From contig CAMGYI010000002.1 in NCBI GenBank assembly GCA_946127115.1, positions 589,327 through 653,326 of the forward strand: 64,000 nt of DNA, given 5' to 3'. Both the position numbers and the translations under genes were made by a program. This DNA comes from an uncultured Chlamydia sp. (GTDB lineage: Bacteria > Chlamydiota > Chlamydiia > Chlamydiales > Simkaniaceae). Positions 1 through 9,390 of the stretch are shown here, piece by piece. The notes below the pieces were generated by a model. It ran no database searches and had not been told where the DNA came from. It saw only the letters and a program-made list of their open reading frames with translations. Positions within the stretch are counted from its first letter, which is position 1; the number at the start of each line of letters is the position of its first letter.

Positions 1-906
1 AAAAGTTCTTACTGCAGATCCCAAGTCAAGGGTCGATGAAATCGTTGCAGGTGTTGCTGTCCCATTGTAAATAACTCCTCCTCCAGAACCTCCTGTAAGA
101 TTCACTGTTCCAACTTCTGAAATGGTTGCTCCATCTCCCATTGTTAAAGCTGTACCTAGATTAGTTAAAGATAAAGAAGCCCCGCCAGCCCCTCCGAGAG
201 TCACACTCCCCCCTGACATAGAAAGAGAACTGATTGTCTCTACCTTTTGATTGATATCAAAAGTTCCAGAAGAAATTGTAACATTTGTTGACCCACTGAT
301 CTGATTGTTTTTCTGCAGCTTAACCGATCCACCGGCGATTAAAAGATTCCCTGCAATTCCATTGATACCAGCATTCATATTTAGTCTTAATTCTCCGGCA
401 TTGACAGTTGTAAGGCCTGAATAAGTATTCGCAGAAGATCCTTGATACCGTAGCTCTCCCGACCCATTTTTAGTAATTGACTGCGCTCCTGAAATTGGAT
501 TAAAAAAAGTAAATCTTTTTGTAGACCCTTGAGATATGGTCAAATCACTTAATAAAGAGACCGGCACCCTAATATCATGATCTCCTGTACTGCTAACTGT
601 GATAGTAGAAGTGGCTGTACTATTAAAAAAAAGAGTAAAGCTATCTTGAATTCTATAATTATTATTATCATTAATGGAGAGGTTCCCAATGGTAACATTT
701 TGCCCCAGTGAAATGGTTCGATTGGACGTGATAACAGGCCCTAAAATCGCCGTATCATCTAGCGCATTCGGGAAAGTCGCAGGGGTCCAATTACCATTGA
801 TATTCCAAGCTCCGTTGCCATTTAAGTCCCACGTAGCTGTAGCAGAAAAAATAGAATGACCACAGAACATTATTAAAAATAATAAAGTTGTGATTTTTTT
901 ATTCAT
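1..906 (-). CDS. Autotransporter passenger, 5' part (runs off the left edge)
   Basis: Reading the minus strand from an ATG at 906 gives 302 codons with no stop before the window edge, so the gene is partial. The N-terminus is MNKK followed by a hydrophobic stretch ending near FSATA, a typical Sec signal. The body is rich in G, S, T and N. Around residues 145-175 it contains the pattern TKNGSGEL...NTYSGLTTVNAGELRL, the autotransporter-associated beta-strand repeat (PATR). By family this is a type V secreted surface protein whose passenger forms a beta-helix; the barrel would lie to the left of the window. A long AT-rich region upstream (907-1100) probably holds its promoter. It is similar in style to the gene at 62283. 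The class is confident; the function is unknown. Confidence 0.85.
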   Translation of the reverse strand, partial: MNKKITTLLFLIMFCGHSIFSATATWDLNGNGAWNINGNWTPATFPNALDDTAILGPVITSNRTISLGQNVTIGNLSINDNNNYRIQDSFTLFFNSTATSTITVSSTGDHDIRVPVSLLSDLTISQGSTKRFTFFNPISGAQSITKNGSGELRYQGSSANTYSGLTTVNAGELRLNMNAGINGIAGNLLIAGGSVKLQKNNQISGSTNVTISSGTFDINQKVETISSLSMSGGSVTLGGAGGASLSLTNLGTALTMGDGATISEVGTVNLTGGSGGGVIYNGTATPATISSTLDLGSAVRTF

Positions 907-1509
907 TTTATATTAATGAACACTCTGTTTTATTTAATCTAATACATCTTTCACGTTTCATAATGTTTACAATTATTAATTCCTCTAGAACGAATTAAAA
1001 TTTAAAATAATAATAAATCAAACATTTCTAAATACAACATTATGCATCCCGATTAGCGCAATAACATACTAAATATTTTAGTAATTTAAATAACGCTCAA
1101 TGTCAAGGCAGAAAAAACCCTGGTATTTATTAACCTGAGTTTCGGGGTTTTTAGGCTATAATCCTAAAGGCAATGATCTTGGCTATCGAAATTTAAAGAT
1201 GATTTTTTCTCTTAATGACTATAAGCTTTTGTTTCATGTTGGATCTTAGCGTTGTAAAAAACTCTAAACCTCTCTCCAAAAGAGTGCTCCCGAGCTTTGA
1301 AGAAATATACGCTTTATCGCCAAATCATTTAACCATTCTTATGGAAGGAGTCCCTGAGGTTTACATCTCCGTTCCAAAAAAGAAAGAAGATAAACGCAGC
1401 CTTAGGCGGGACCAATGCAAGTCCAGAGGAAGCCCTTTTTTGATTTTAAATTATGGAATGCGCTATACTGCCGTCGTCTCGGCTTAAAGGGAGAAAAGAT
1501 GAAGTGAGT
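907..1509. other. AT-rich intergenic region with a terminator-like hairpin
   Basis: No confident gene. A 7-bp palindrome (TACTAAA/TTTAGTA) lies at 1067-1083. An imperfect stem-loop lies at 1113-1152, with arms AAAAACCC and GGGTTTTT; its right arm ends in T residues, so it could terminate rightward transcription. A 90-codon reading frame at 1215-1487 on the plus strand (PSFEEIYALSPNHLTILMEG) faintly recalls IS66 accessory proteins. I could not support that, and it may be more debris of the IS6 fragment that follows. Confidence 0.4.
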
Positions 1510-1680
1510 CAGAAAAATCCATTCAAGTGGCAACATTATTCATCCAAAGCCGTCTTGTTGTGTGTTCCTTTGATGTCTACGCTACTGCCTAAACCTTAGA
1601 AAACCGAGAAAACTAATGCAGGAACAAACATTGAAAGAGAATCGCGCAATAATTTATCGATGGGTACAACGCTGCAAATC
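1510..1680 (+). pseudogene. IS6-family transposase N-terminal remnant
   Basis: Two adjoining frames read like the N-terminus of an IS6/IS26-family transposase. The first gives NPFKWQHYSSKAVLLCV from about 1516. After a frameshift near 1580, a second frame gives LMQEQTL...IIYRWVQRC. Family members typically begin NPFKGRHF..IILWAVRWY and continue to TIYRWVQRYAPE. The DDE catalytic domain is absent, because the amino-acid transporter gene starts straight after. The element is dead and may supply or have displaced upstream regulatory DNA of that gene. Confidence 0.7.
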
Positions 1681-1734
1681 TGAACGAATCGTCCATTGTT
1701 GGAGAGATTGGTTGGAAATTTTGAGGATATATTT

Positions 1735-2952
1735 ATGAAACCTTGGATCAAAATTTTAGTTGGATTGACAATTGGCATAATTACAGGGCTAGTTGTGGGT
1801 CAAAAAGTTGATTTTCTTGAACGCCTCGGAAGGGCTTTTATCGACCTACTTAAAATGCTCGTAGGTCTGATTATTTTCTCCTCTTTGGTCGTGGGGATGT
1901 GCCATATTAATGACCCTAAAAAATTAGGAAGAATTGGGATACGTACCGTTCTTTTTTATCTGGCAACAACACTTATGGCGATCTCTTTTGGCCTTATCCT
2001 TGCCTTTGTAGTGAAACCAGGTACGGGGATGGGACTGCCCCTTCCTCAACATCATCTATCCTCAGGACAAAGTATTGGGCTTGTGGACTTTCTCTTCGGA
2101 ATGGTTCCTTCAAATCCTTTTGCCGCTTTTGTTGAAGGCAATGTTTTGCAAATCATTGTGTTCTCGATTTTCTTTGCTTTTGCTATCACCCTTTCAGGTG
2201 AAAAAGGAAAAGTGGTGCTGAAATTTTTAGAATCGTTGAGTGAGGTGATGTATTCTTTAACTCACACCATCATGAAACTGGCTCCCTATGGAGTATTCGC
2301 TCTTATTGCCACAGCTGTTGGATCAATTGGAATTAAGGTAATCTATCCCCTTCTTAAATTTCTACTATGCAATTATATTGCTTGTTTATTGCAGATCTTC
2401 CTTGTGTTTTGCTTGGTATTAAAATACTTGGCAAAGGTACGTGTAGCGCCTTTCTTTAAGGGAATGAAAGACGCTATTATTCTTTCTTTTACTACTTCAA
2501 GTAGTTCTGCTACTCTCCCTGTCTCCCTAAAATGTGCTCGATATCATTTGGGAATTTCTCCTGATATTTCAGGATTTGTGCTTTCACTAGGTTCAACTAT
2601 CAATATGGACGGTGCTGCTATTGGACAGGCTGTTTCTACTATTTTTATTGCGCAAGCTTACGGTATTGAGATAACAGCAGCAAAAATCTTGATTCTATTT
2701 TTTGTTTCGATGGTTTCATCGATCGGAGCAGCTGGTATTCCTGGGTCAGGGATTGTTATGCTTTCTGTTGTTCTAAACGCGATAGGAGTACCTCTTGAGG
2801 GGATTGCTCTAGTTGCAGGTGTTGATCGTCTTCGTGAAATGGTTTCTACCACTGTCAATATCTTAGGCGATGCCGTTGCAGCCGTTTTTATAGCCAAAAA
2901 AGAAAAACAAATAAATGTAGAGCAGTATCATCGTGTGACCTGGTTGGATTAA
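1735..2952 (+). CDS. Dicarboxylate/amino acid:cation symporter (DAACS, GltP/GltT type)
   Basis: A 405-aa polytopic membrane protein of the sodium/proton:dicarboxylate symporter family. It has the serine-rich re-entrant motif SSSSATLP near residues 255-262 and the NMDGAA substrate/cation motif near residues 289-294, both hallmarks of glutamate/aspartate transporters. I take ATG 1735 (MKPWIKILVG) because GAGG lies 8 nt upstream; an in-frame TTG at 1696 lies inside transposase debris. The substrate is inferred to be glutamate, aspartate or C4-dicarboxylates taken from the host cell. It stands alone downstream of the IS6 remnant, on the same strand as the AGCS transporter 460 bases later. Confidence 0.9.
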   Translation: MKPWIKILVGLTIGIITGLVVGQKVDFLERLGRAFIDLLKMLVGLIIFSSLVVGMCHINDPKKLGRIGIRTVLFYLATTLMAISFGLILAFVVKPGTGMGLPLPQHHLSSGQSIGLVDFLFGMVPSNPFAAFVEGNVLQIIVFSIFFAFAITLSGEKGKVVLKFLESLSEVMYSLTHTIMKLAPYGVFALIATAVGSIGIKVIYPLLKFLLCNYIACLLQIFLVFCLVLKYLAKVRVAPFFKGMKDAIILSFTTSSSSATLPVSLKCARYHLGISPDISGFVLSLGSTINMDGAAIGQAVSTIFIAQAYGIEITAAKILILFFVSMVSSIGAAGIPGSGIVMLSVVLNAIGVPLEGIALVAGVDRLREMVSTTVNILGDAVAAVFIAKKEKQINVEQYHRVTWLD

Positions 2953-3413
2953 ACTTTTCTTCTTCACACCTTTCTCTTTTTCTTGATATAGCTAAATTGT
3001 TTTAAATTAGTTATATACAAAAGTTGGCTTTGCCAAGCTGTACGAGGTAGTGTACCATTTGTTCTGTAAATTCAGTTCCTGCTGAAAAAAGCAAGACTTG
3101 AAAAAAAAGAGGGAAGAATGTACAATGTGGGCAAATTTTTGGAGCAGGATGGATTTTTTTAGCATCTGCGCAACGAAGATTTATTACATTGTTTCCGTGC
3201 TGCTTATAATTTCAGGTTCGAGTTTGAGTCCCTAATACTTCTGGGGAAATTGCCAATATTTTGTCTTAGCTAGAATCATTTTGGGAAGATTGGGCTTCTC
3301 TAAACAGTTTACCGAAGAGTTACTGATATATACTCAAACAAACTCAAAAATTGGTTTTGGGCAACGTGAAAGCTATTTTTTGAGTTTGTTTGAGTATAAA
3401 CAATAGGGACAGT
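2953..3413. other. Intergenic region between the two amino-acid transporters
   Basis: No gene seen; the frames are short and interrupted. The one clear structure is the inverted repeat at 3329-3398, listed separately. Confidence 0.5.
3329..3398. repeat. Perfect 22-bp inverted repeat upstream of the AGCS transporter
   Basis: The left arm (3329-3350) reads TATACTCAAACAAACTC followed by A residues. The right arm (3377-3398) is its exact reverse complement, leaving a 26-nt loop. In RNA it would form a long A/U-rich hairpin ending 16 nt before the chosen start codon at 3414. It could be an operator, a leader attenuator or a remnant of a small transposable element. Part of the left arm plus loop (AACTCAAAA, then a GTTGG/ATTGG-like core and TTTTGGGCAA) recurs at 10733-10757. 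Confidence 0.8.
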
Positions 3414-4844
3414 ATGAAACATTTTAACCTCCACTCTGAGACATTGATAGAGTGGCTGAATGGAATTGATTATTTCCTTTGGAGCTACTGTTTAATTTAT
3501 CTACTTATTGGAGTGGGATTCTATCTCACTTTCCGGCTGAGAGCGATGCAATTTCGTTATCTTCCGTATGCCCTGAAATTGGCCTTTACCCGACAAGATA
3601 ATCAAGCAAAAGGAGATATCAGCCAATTTCAAGCTTTGATGACAGCACTCGCTGCAACAATTGGAATTGGGAGCATTGCAGGAGTTGCAACAGCCATTGT
3701 GGGTGGAGGTATGGGGTCTATCTTTTGGATGTGGGTGATTGCCTTGATTGGAATGGCAACCAAATATGCTGAAGCAATTTTAGCCATTAAATATCGCACT
3801 ATTGATCATCGTGGAAAAATGTGTGGCGGGCCTATGCATTATATTCGGAAAGGGCTTAAATGGAAATGGTTAGCTGGTTTTTTCGCCGTTGCAGGGGTGC
3901 TTTCTGCTTTAGCTGGTGGGAATCTCATTCAAGCCCACTCCATTGCGGATGCCATCTATGATCTAACTCATATTCCTCCTATCTGGACCGGGCTTACTAT
4001 CGCGATTTTAACCGGAATGATTGTGATTGGAGGAATTGGGAGTATCGGGCGCGTCTGTTCCGTTTTAGTTCCGATCATGGCAGGGGTTTATGTTCTCGGA
4101 GGACTGACCATTATTTTCTCCCGTATTTCTTTAGTTCCTGCAAGCTTAGCACATATCGTTCAAACCGCTTTTACTGGAGAAGCAATGGCGGGAGGGTTTG
4201 CCGGAGCTACTGTGATCGCAGCTCTTCAGTTTGGTGTCGCACGCGGAATTTCCTCAAATGAAGCTGGATTGGGAAGCGGGCCCATTGCTGCTGCTGCTGC
4301 AAAAACCGATGTTCCAGGCCGCCATGCACTCATTTCCATGACGATCGTCTTTCTTTCAACGCTTGTTGTTTGCACAATCACGGCTCTTGTCATCTCTTTA
4401 ACAGGGGTTCTAGGACAGTCAGATGTTCATGGTCGTCTTCTCAACGGAGCGCCCCTTGTTATGGAAGCCTTTCGCTCTGTTCTTCCATTTGGCGACGTGA
4501 TTGTAGTGATTGGTTTAATACTTTTTGGGTATTCAACTATTATTGGTTGGTCTTACTATGGGGAAAAATGCATGGAGTACTTAGTAGGCAAAAAGGCGAT
4601 TTATGTTTTTCGAATTATTTTCTGTGTTTTTGTCTTTATTGGTGCTTTGCTAAGCATTGAGATGGTTTGGCCCCTGGTTGATATTATGAATGGGCTTATG
4701 ACCTTGCCAAATTTGATTGCACTGATTGCACTCTCAAGTATTATTGTACAAGAATCACATGAGTTTTTTGAATTATTAGATCATGAAAAGAAAGAGCGCA
4801 TTCAAAACAAAGCGGCCGGTCTTGCACCAACTGAAGAGTCATGA
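3414..4844 (+). CDS. Sodium:alanine/glycine symporter (AGCS family)
   Basis: A 476-aa, highly hydrophobic protein. The segment ALAATIGIGSIAGVATAI followed by GGGMGSIFWMWV, KYAEAILAIKYR and GGPMHYI is the conserved core of amino acid carrier proteins in TC family 2.A.25 (AgcS/DagA). The family imports alanine or glycine with Na+. I start at ATG 3414 (MKHFNLHS) because AGGGA lies just upstream at 3405-3409; the frame stays open further up only through a TTG inside the inverted repeat. With the DAACS gene upstream this forms a small amino-acid-scavenging region, as expected for an intracellular parasite. Confidence 0.9.
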   Translation: MKHFNLHSETLIEWLNGIDYFLWSYCLIYLLIGVGFYLTFRLRAMQFRYLPYALKLAFTRQDNQAKGDISQFQALMTALAATIGIGSIAGVATAIVGGGMGSIFWMWVIALIGMATKYAEAILAIKYRTIDHRGKMCGGPMHYIRKGLKWKWLAGFFAVAGVLSALAGGNLIQAHSIADAIYDLTHIPPIWTGLTIAILTGMIVIGGIGSIGRVCSVLVPIMAGVYVLGGLTIIFSRISLVPASLAHIVQTAFTGEAMAGGFAGATVIAALQFGVARGISSNEAGLGSGPIAAAAAKTDVPGRHALISMTIVFLSTLVVCTITALVISLTGVLGQSDVHGRLLNGAPLVMEAFRSVLPFGDVIVVIGLILFGYSTIIGWSYYGEKCMEYLVGKKAIYVFRIIFCVFVFIGALLSIEMVWPLVDIMNGLMTLPNLIALIALSSIIVQESHEFFELLDHEKKERIQNKAAGLAPTEES

Positions 4845-5140
4845 ATAAAGATGCTTTATCAGCCAGATGAGCCTGAATTTGAAGGTGTCGGATAAAAAAT
4901 GATTGCTGACAAGGTGAGTCCTGTTTTTTAAAGGAGGGTGGGCATCATCAACCAGTTTAGTGTAAATGGGTTCTTCACTTAGAAAACAGAAATTCCAAAA
5001 TTATATTTCCGTGCTTCTAACGGTCTGATCCCCTAAAAAAGCTTATAGGTGATGAGCACTTCCAAGCCCTATGGTATCCTTCAAAACAGGACTCAACCCC
5101 GATTATAGCACAGGATGCTGCGTAGGTAAACCAGTTTAAA

Positions 5141-6703
5141 TTATAGCATAATCAGCTTGTTTTTAAACAGATAGTAGACAACAGCGGAATCTTTACGATC
5201 AAAAATAGTCGAAAAATCAGCTCCTAAGAGCTTCTCCATTCTTGTGTTGCCCTCATCCTCCGACAGCCCTTTATCAATCAGCCCTCCAGCAATATTATCC
5301 CGAAACCAGAGAAACATCGAAGTAGAAAACTGCTGAGTTTCATTTTCATTAACGTAAACTGCAGTTCCAGATTGTGTGATTTGAGAAAGGTCGGTCAGTT
5401 TTAGAAGATGTCCCACAGGATCGTACTCAGCAAAGAAGTTATTTCTTGCCTTTTGAAAGTTAATCTGGCTATAGATGGTATTATAATTTGCATTATGTCT
5501 AGTAGATCTTGTAGTGGGAAGTCCAAGAGCTCTTGCGATTGAGTTTGTCAAATCTACACCTAGATCAGCCTGATGGTGTTCACCTGTTGAAATAATACAC
5601 TGATTAATCAGAGCAGCACGATATTTTCGAAGCTGAACCGCAACGGTTTTTTCAATTTCTGAGAGACCAAAATCATCAACAATTTCAATCATCAACGACT
5701 CCAACTGAATCGTCTGCTGATCGATACAACCCTGATGAGCATCCTCAATTCGAACCATGATTTTCTCAGTCAATTTCTTTAGAGTCTCTTTACCTTCAGG
5801 AGTCTGGTCTCGGTCTTGCTGATAGGCCTCTTTCTTTGAAAGCAAATAAAGTAAGATTTTGTTCAAATACCACTGAACCTCATTCTTCCTTGGATCTGGA
5901 CCATCCTGACCACTATATCCGTTAATCCGAGTGATCGCTTTATTCATCACATCAGGAGAAACCATAAGCTCTCTGCCCAAATAAAATAAGTCCTTGTATA
6001 ATGACACCCGCGCTTCCCCATATAACACCCGAGCGCGCTGATATAATCTCGATGTGCCCCAAGTTTCCTGAGGTGGTAACACCTGCGTTCCAAGAGGTCG
6101 TCTCGCGGCAATTACATTTTCATCTCCAAGGCCATCAAGGACTGTGTCAGGATTAAAAAGGTACACGCTATCACTCATCTTCCATTTAGAGAGGGGAATG
6201 GATCCTAAGATGTCGATATCATTTTCAAGCTTATCAAGATCGACTTCTCTAGAAGGCATAGGCTGAGAGTACCGGGTTAAATGGGTCCCAACTATCACTC
6301 CGGTTGTTCCGTAAGCAAACTTTATCACATCTCGAGACAGGATTTCGACTTTTCTTCCAAAAGCCTTTGCAATCCAAGATGTTGTAAAAAGAGCTGTTGT
6401 AGCAACAACAAGGGATTTATAAACTAAGCATAAAAGGGTCCTATTCTTTAATCCGATCCGGTTTGTAAGAAATTCTGAGCCTCTGAGCCCAAGAGATGAG
6501 GTGGCAGCAGCAACCATAAGCCCCTGTCGATTAGCTGTCGGAAAAGTTTCGATAAAGCGCTTTGATCCAGCAAAGTAAGCCAATGCAAAGAATAGCCCAG
6601 CTCTGGCCACATCGCTGTCCATTCTATAAAATACTTTTTTCGCAATTTTCAAATCAAGACCCCCTGAATTTAAGGAGAGGGTGCTATGCGGAGCAATAAA
6701 CAT
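5141..6703 (-). CDS. Hypothetical protein with N-terminal membrane segments
   Basis: 520 aa; I do not recognise the family. The first roughly 140 residues contain several hydrophobic stretches (GLFFALAYFAG, LMVAAATSSLGL, LVVATTALFTT), suggesting membrane insertion by paired helices. The rest is soluble, charged and mostly helical, without visible repeats or catalytic motifs. Bilobed hydrophobic segments occur in chlamydial inclusion-membrane proteins, so host-membrane targeting is possible but unproven. It lies 38 nt downstream of sdhB on the same strand and could be co-transcribed. The start at 6703 is a plain ATG with only a distant AGGA, so the true start may differ. Confidence 0.75.
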   Translation of the reverse strand: MFIAPHSTLSLNSGGLDLKIAKKVFYRMDSDVARAGLFFALAYFAGSKRFIETFPTANRQGLMVAAATSSLGLRGSEFLTNRIGLKNRTLLCLVYKSLVVATTALFTTSWIAKAFGRKVEILSRDVIKFAYGTTGVIVGTHLTRYSQPMPSREVDLDKLENDIDILGSIPLSKWKMSDSVYLFNPDTVLDGLGDENVIAARRPLGTQVLPPQETWGTSRLYQRARVLYGEARVSLYKDLFYLGRELMVSPDVMNKAITRINGYSGQDGPDPRKNEVQWYLNKILLYLLSKKEAYQQDRDQTPEGKETLKKLTEKIMVRIEDAHQGCIDQQTIQLESLMIEIVDDFGLSEIEKTVAVQLRKYRAALINQCIISTGEHHQADLGVDLTNSIARALGLPTTRSTRHNANYNTIYSQINFQKARNNFFAEYDPVGHLLKLTDLSQITQSGTAVYVNENETQQFSTSMFLWFRDNIAGGLIDKGLSEDEGNTRMEKLLGADFSTIFDRKDSAVVYYLFKNKLIML

Positions 6704-6741
6704 AAAGAAGAAACTTTCCTTTCTATTTAACAGAAAAATAA

Positions 6742-7494
6742 CTACTTAAAGATATCTTTAAGAGCCTGCTTAGAAACATCTCGCCCTATCGTAGCGATTG
6801 ACTCAGTCAGAGGAATCTCCTTAGGACACACTTGGATGCAATTTTGAGCATTTCCGCACTCACTGATCCCTCCTGTCTCCATCAGGGTATGGAGGCGAAT
6901 TGCCTTCTCCATTCTCCCTGTAGGATTGAGGTTGAAGAGTCGGACTTGGGAAACAGGAGCAGGGCCCACAAATTTTGAGTTTTGATTGACCTGAGGGCAG
7001 GCTTCTGAGCAACAACCACAGGTCATGCATGTTGAGAGGGTATACATGGTCTCTTGGGTCTCCTGGTCAATCTTAGGGCCAAACCCCTTAATAAAGGAAC
7101 CATCTGAAGAAATCCACCCCTTGGTCTTCTTGAGGTTTTCAAACATTTGAGAGCGGTTTACTACAAGATCTCGCACAAGAGGAAACTTCGAAAATGGTGC
7201 AAGGATAATAGTACTGCTCCCTGTTTTCTTTAGGATGGGTTCTATAATGGCTGTACAGGCTTGACGAGGACGTCCATTAATGAGCATCGAGCATGAACCA
7301 CACACTTCCTCCAAACATCCCTGCTCCCATACGACCGGAGTAACTCTTTCTCCATTTACGTTGATCGGATTTTTTTGGATTTCCATAAGAGCGGAAATCA
7401 CATTGATGTAAGGCTTGAGCTCAAGTTCAAACACATCCCAATATTGGCTTCCACTCTCCCCACGATAAATTTTTAGGATAAAGGTCTCTGCCAT
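6742..7494 (-). CDS. sdhB: Succinate dehydrogenase iron-sulfur subunit
   Basis: A 250-aa electron-transfer subunit of succinate:menaquinone oxidoreductase (or fumarate reductase). The [2Fe-2S] ligands are C60, C65, C68 and C80. The second half carries the ferredoxin-type cysteines C156, C159, C162, C166 and C213, C219, C223 for the [4Fe-4S] and [3Fe-4S] clusters. The ATG is preceded by GGAG at good spacing. It is the last gene of the sdhC-sdhA-sdhB operon, 8 nt after sdhA. The set is of the Bacteroidetes/epsilon kind (one cytochrome b subunit, no SdhD). Confidence 0.96.
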   Translation of the reverse strand: MAETFILKIYRGESGSQYWDVFELELKPYINVISALMEIQKNPINVNGERVTPVVWEQGCLEEVCGSCSMLINGRPRQACTAIIEPILKKTGSSTIILAPFSKFPLVRDLVVNRSQMFENLKKTKGWISSDGSFIKGFGPKIDQETQETMYTLSTCMTCGCCSEACPQVNQNSKFVGPAPVSQVRLFNLNPTGRMEKAIRLHTLMETGGISECGNAQNCIQVCPKEIPLTESIATIGRDVSKQALKDIFK

Positions 7495-7502
7495 AATTGC
7501 TC

Positions 7503-9389
7503 CTATATCGGTAACTCTATATTGGGCGGAATGTTCTCCAACTTAGGTTTTATCCGCTTTGCCTTTGAATAATCTCTTTGTATCGGCTGGAGGTAGGGGG
7601 TGTCAATGGACTTGTATGAAATTTCGGGTTCATCACTTCCGGGATTGAACGTCGCAATGGTCGTTTTCAGCCAATTTTTATCATCACGCTCTGGAAATTC
7701 AGGTTTGAAGTGCGACCCACGGAACTCATTACGCAAAAGTGCTCCCTTGGTAATAATCAATGCGAGTTCTAACATCGATTGAAACTGGTTTGCAAAGGTA
7801 TAGGTTTGGTTGAGGCTTTCTCCTTTATCATCAAGGGAAATATGTTTGTAACGTGCGCGAATTTTTTTGATGTTTTCAAGTGTCTCCTTAAGGTTCTTGT
7901 TATTCCGCTTTACAGTGACATGTTGAACCATCATCTTAGCAAGCTCTTCGTGGAGCTGGTGAACGTTCTCTTTCCCGCCTCTCGCCATTAACTCTTGTTT
8001 AAAGGCTTCTTCTTTTCTTAAGGCTTCTTTAAACGGGGCTTCATCCACATCCTGATACCCCCGCGTTAACGTTTCGAGATAGTGAGGAACCTCAACGCCG
8101 CAAACAAGTCCTCCAAAAATGCAAGATAGAAGAGAATTGGCCCCTAGACGATTTGCCCCGTGAAATTGATAATCAGCCTCACCAGCGACAAAGCATCCGG
8201 TCAGATTGCTCATTTGGCGAAACCTCTCTTTTCGGTCGGGAGCATCTGCTGCAGGCCAATCGACCCACGCTCCACCCATAGAATAGTGAACAGCAGGAGT
8301 AATTCTCATGGGAACTTTACGAGGGTTTTCTCCAGTAAACTTCTGATAAATATCCAGAACTGATTCGAGTCTATGAATGATTTTTTCTGGAAGATGGGTG
8401 ATGTCAAGATACACTTCATCCCTTCCTTCAACCCCAAGTCCTAGCTCAATTACGCGAAGGAGCTCGCGCGCTGCAATGTCTCGAGGCACAAGGTTTCCAA
8501 AGGCTGGATAAAGCTCTTCTAGGAAGTACCACGGCTTTCCCATTTCGCCACATGGAATCATCTTCCCATCAGGGGTTTCGATAGATTTTGAGGCATCTCC
8601 ATAAACCCAAATTCTTCCACCTTCACCACGAATTGACTCGGACATCAGACGGAGTTTGTCATTTGCAGGAATAGCAGTAGGATGGATCTGGATGAACTCC
8701 CCATTGGCATATTTCATTCCTTGCATATAAAGCCGTCCATTTGCTGCCCCCGTGCAGAAAGTGGAGTTCGTCGATTTTTTAAAAATGAGTCCCGGCCCTC
8801 CCGATGCAATAATAACGGCATTAGCCTTGAGAATATCGAGCTTGAGATTAAAAAGATTCATCATCACAATGCCCCTGGCAATCCCTTCTTCATCTTGAAC
8901 AAGGCGGAGAAATTCATGATGTTCAAATTTTTCTACGTTGCCTTTCACTTCATGGCGACGAACTTGCTCATCGAGAGCATAAAGAAGTTGTTGCCCTGTC
9001 GATGCTCCACAAAAGGCGGTGCGGTTGTAAAGCGTCCCTCCAAAGCGTCTGAAATCGATATTTCCTTCTGTGGTTCTATTAAATGTGCACCCAAAACGAT
9101 CCATCATTTGGATAATTAGGGGCGCAGCAAGACACATTTCCAAAATTGGAGCTTGCTCGCATAGAAAATCTCCCCCTTTGATCGTGTCGTAGGTATGAAT
9201 CATCGGAGAATCATCCTCTCCTTTAAGGTTCACAGCAGCATTGATCCCCCCCTGGGCGCAAACAGAGTGCGACCGCTTCACTTGTGTTACGGAAACAATT
9301 TTGACATGACACCCATTTTCAGCTAGACGCATTGCCGCAGAAAGTCCTGCAAGCCCACCTCCTACTATGATAACTTCTTTTTGTTTCAT
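7503..9389 (-). CDS. sdhA: Succinate dehydrogenase flavoprotein subunit
   Basis: 628 aa; the catalytic subunit that oxidises succinate to fumarate with covalently bound FAD. The N-terminal dinucleotide fold is VIIVGGGLAGLSAA. RSHSVCAQGG places the FAD-linking histidine at residue 41. HPTAIP, the RGEGG motif and the late TPAVHYSMGG segment are the conserved substrate and FAD contacts. It follows sdhC by one nucleotide, implying translational coupling. Length and order match the chlamydial enzyme; electrons should pass through SdhB and the SdhC haems to quinone. Confidence 0.97.
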   Translation of the reverse strand: MKQKEVIIVGGGLAGLSAAMRLAENGCHVKIVSVTQVKRSHSVCAQGGINAAVNLKGEDDSPMIHTYDTIKGGDFLCEQAPILEMCLAAPLIIQMMDRFGCTFNRTTEGNIDFRRFGGTLYNRTAFCGASTGQQLLYALDEQVRRHEVKGNVEKFEHHEFLRLVQDEEGIARGIVMMNLFNLKLDILKANAVIIASGGPGLIFKKSTNSTFCTGAANGRLYMQGMKYANGEFIQIHPTAIPANDKLRLMSESIRGEGGRIWVYGDASKSIETPDGKMIPCGEMGKPWYFLEELYPAFGNLVPRDIAARELLRVIELGLGVEGRDEVYLDITHLPEKIIHRLESVLDIYQKFTGENPRKVPMRITPAVHYSMGGAWVDWPAADAPDRKERFRQMSNLTGCFVAGEADYQFHGANRLGANSLLSCIFGGLVCGVEVPHYLETLTRGYQDVDEAPFKEALRKEEAFKQELMARGGKENVHQLHEELAKMMVQHVTVKRNNKNLKETLENIKKIRARYKHISLDDKGESLNQTYTFANQFQSMLELALIITKGALLRNEFRGSHFKPEFPERDDKNWLKTTIATFNPGSDEPEISYKSIDTPYLQPIQRDYSKAKRIKPKLENIPPNIELPI

Positions 9390-9390
9390 A

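Noticed and set aside
1215..1487. 90-aa plus-strand ORF
   Set aside because: No ribosome-binding site or family match that I can defend; it lies among transposon debris and could be chance.
4845..5140. Gene between the AGCS transporter and the 520-aa protein
   Set aside because: All frames are interrupted; nothing recognisable was found in the 296 nt.
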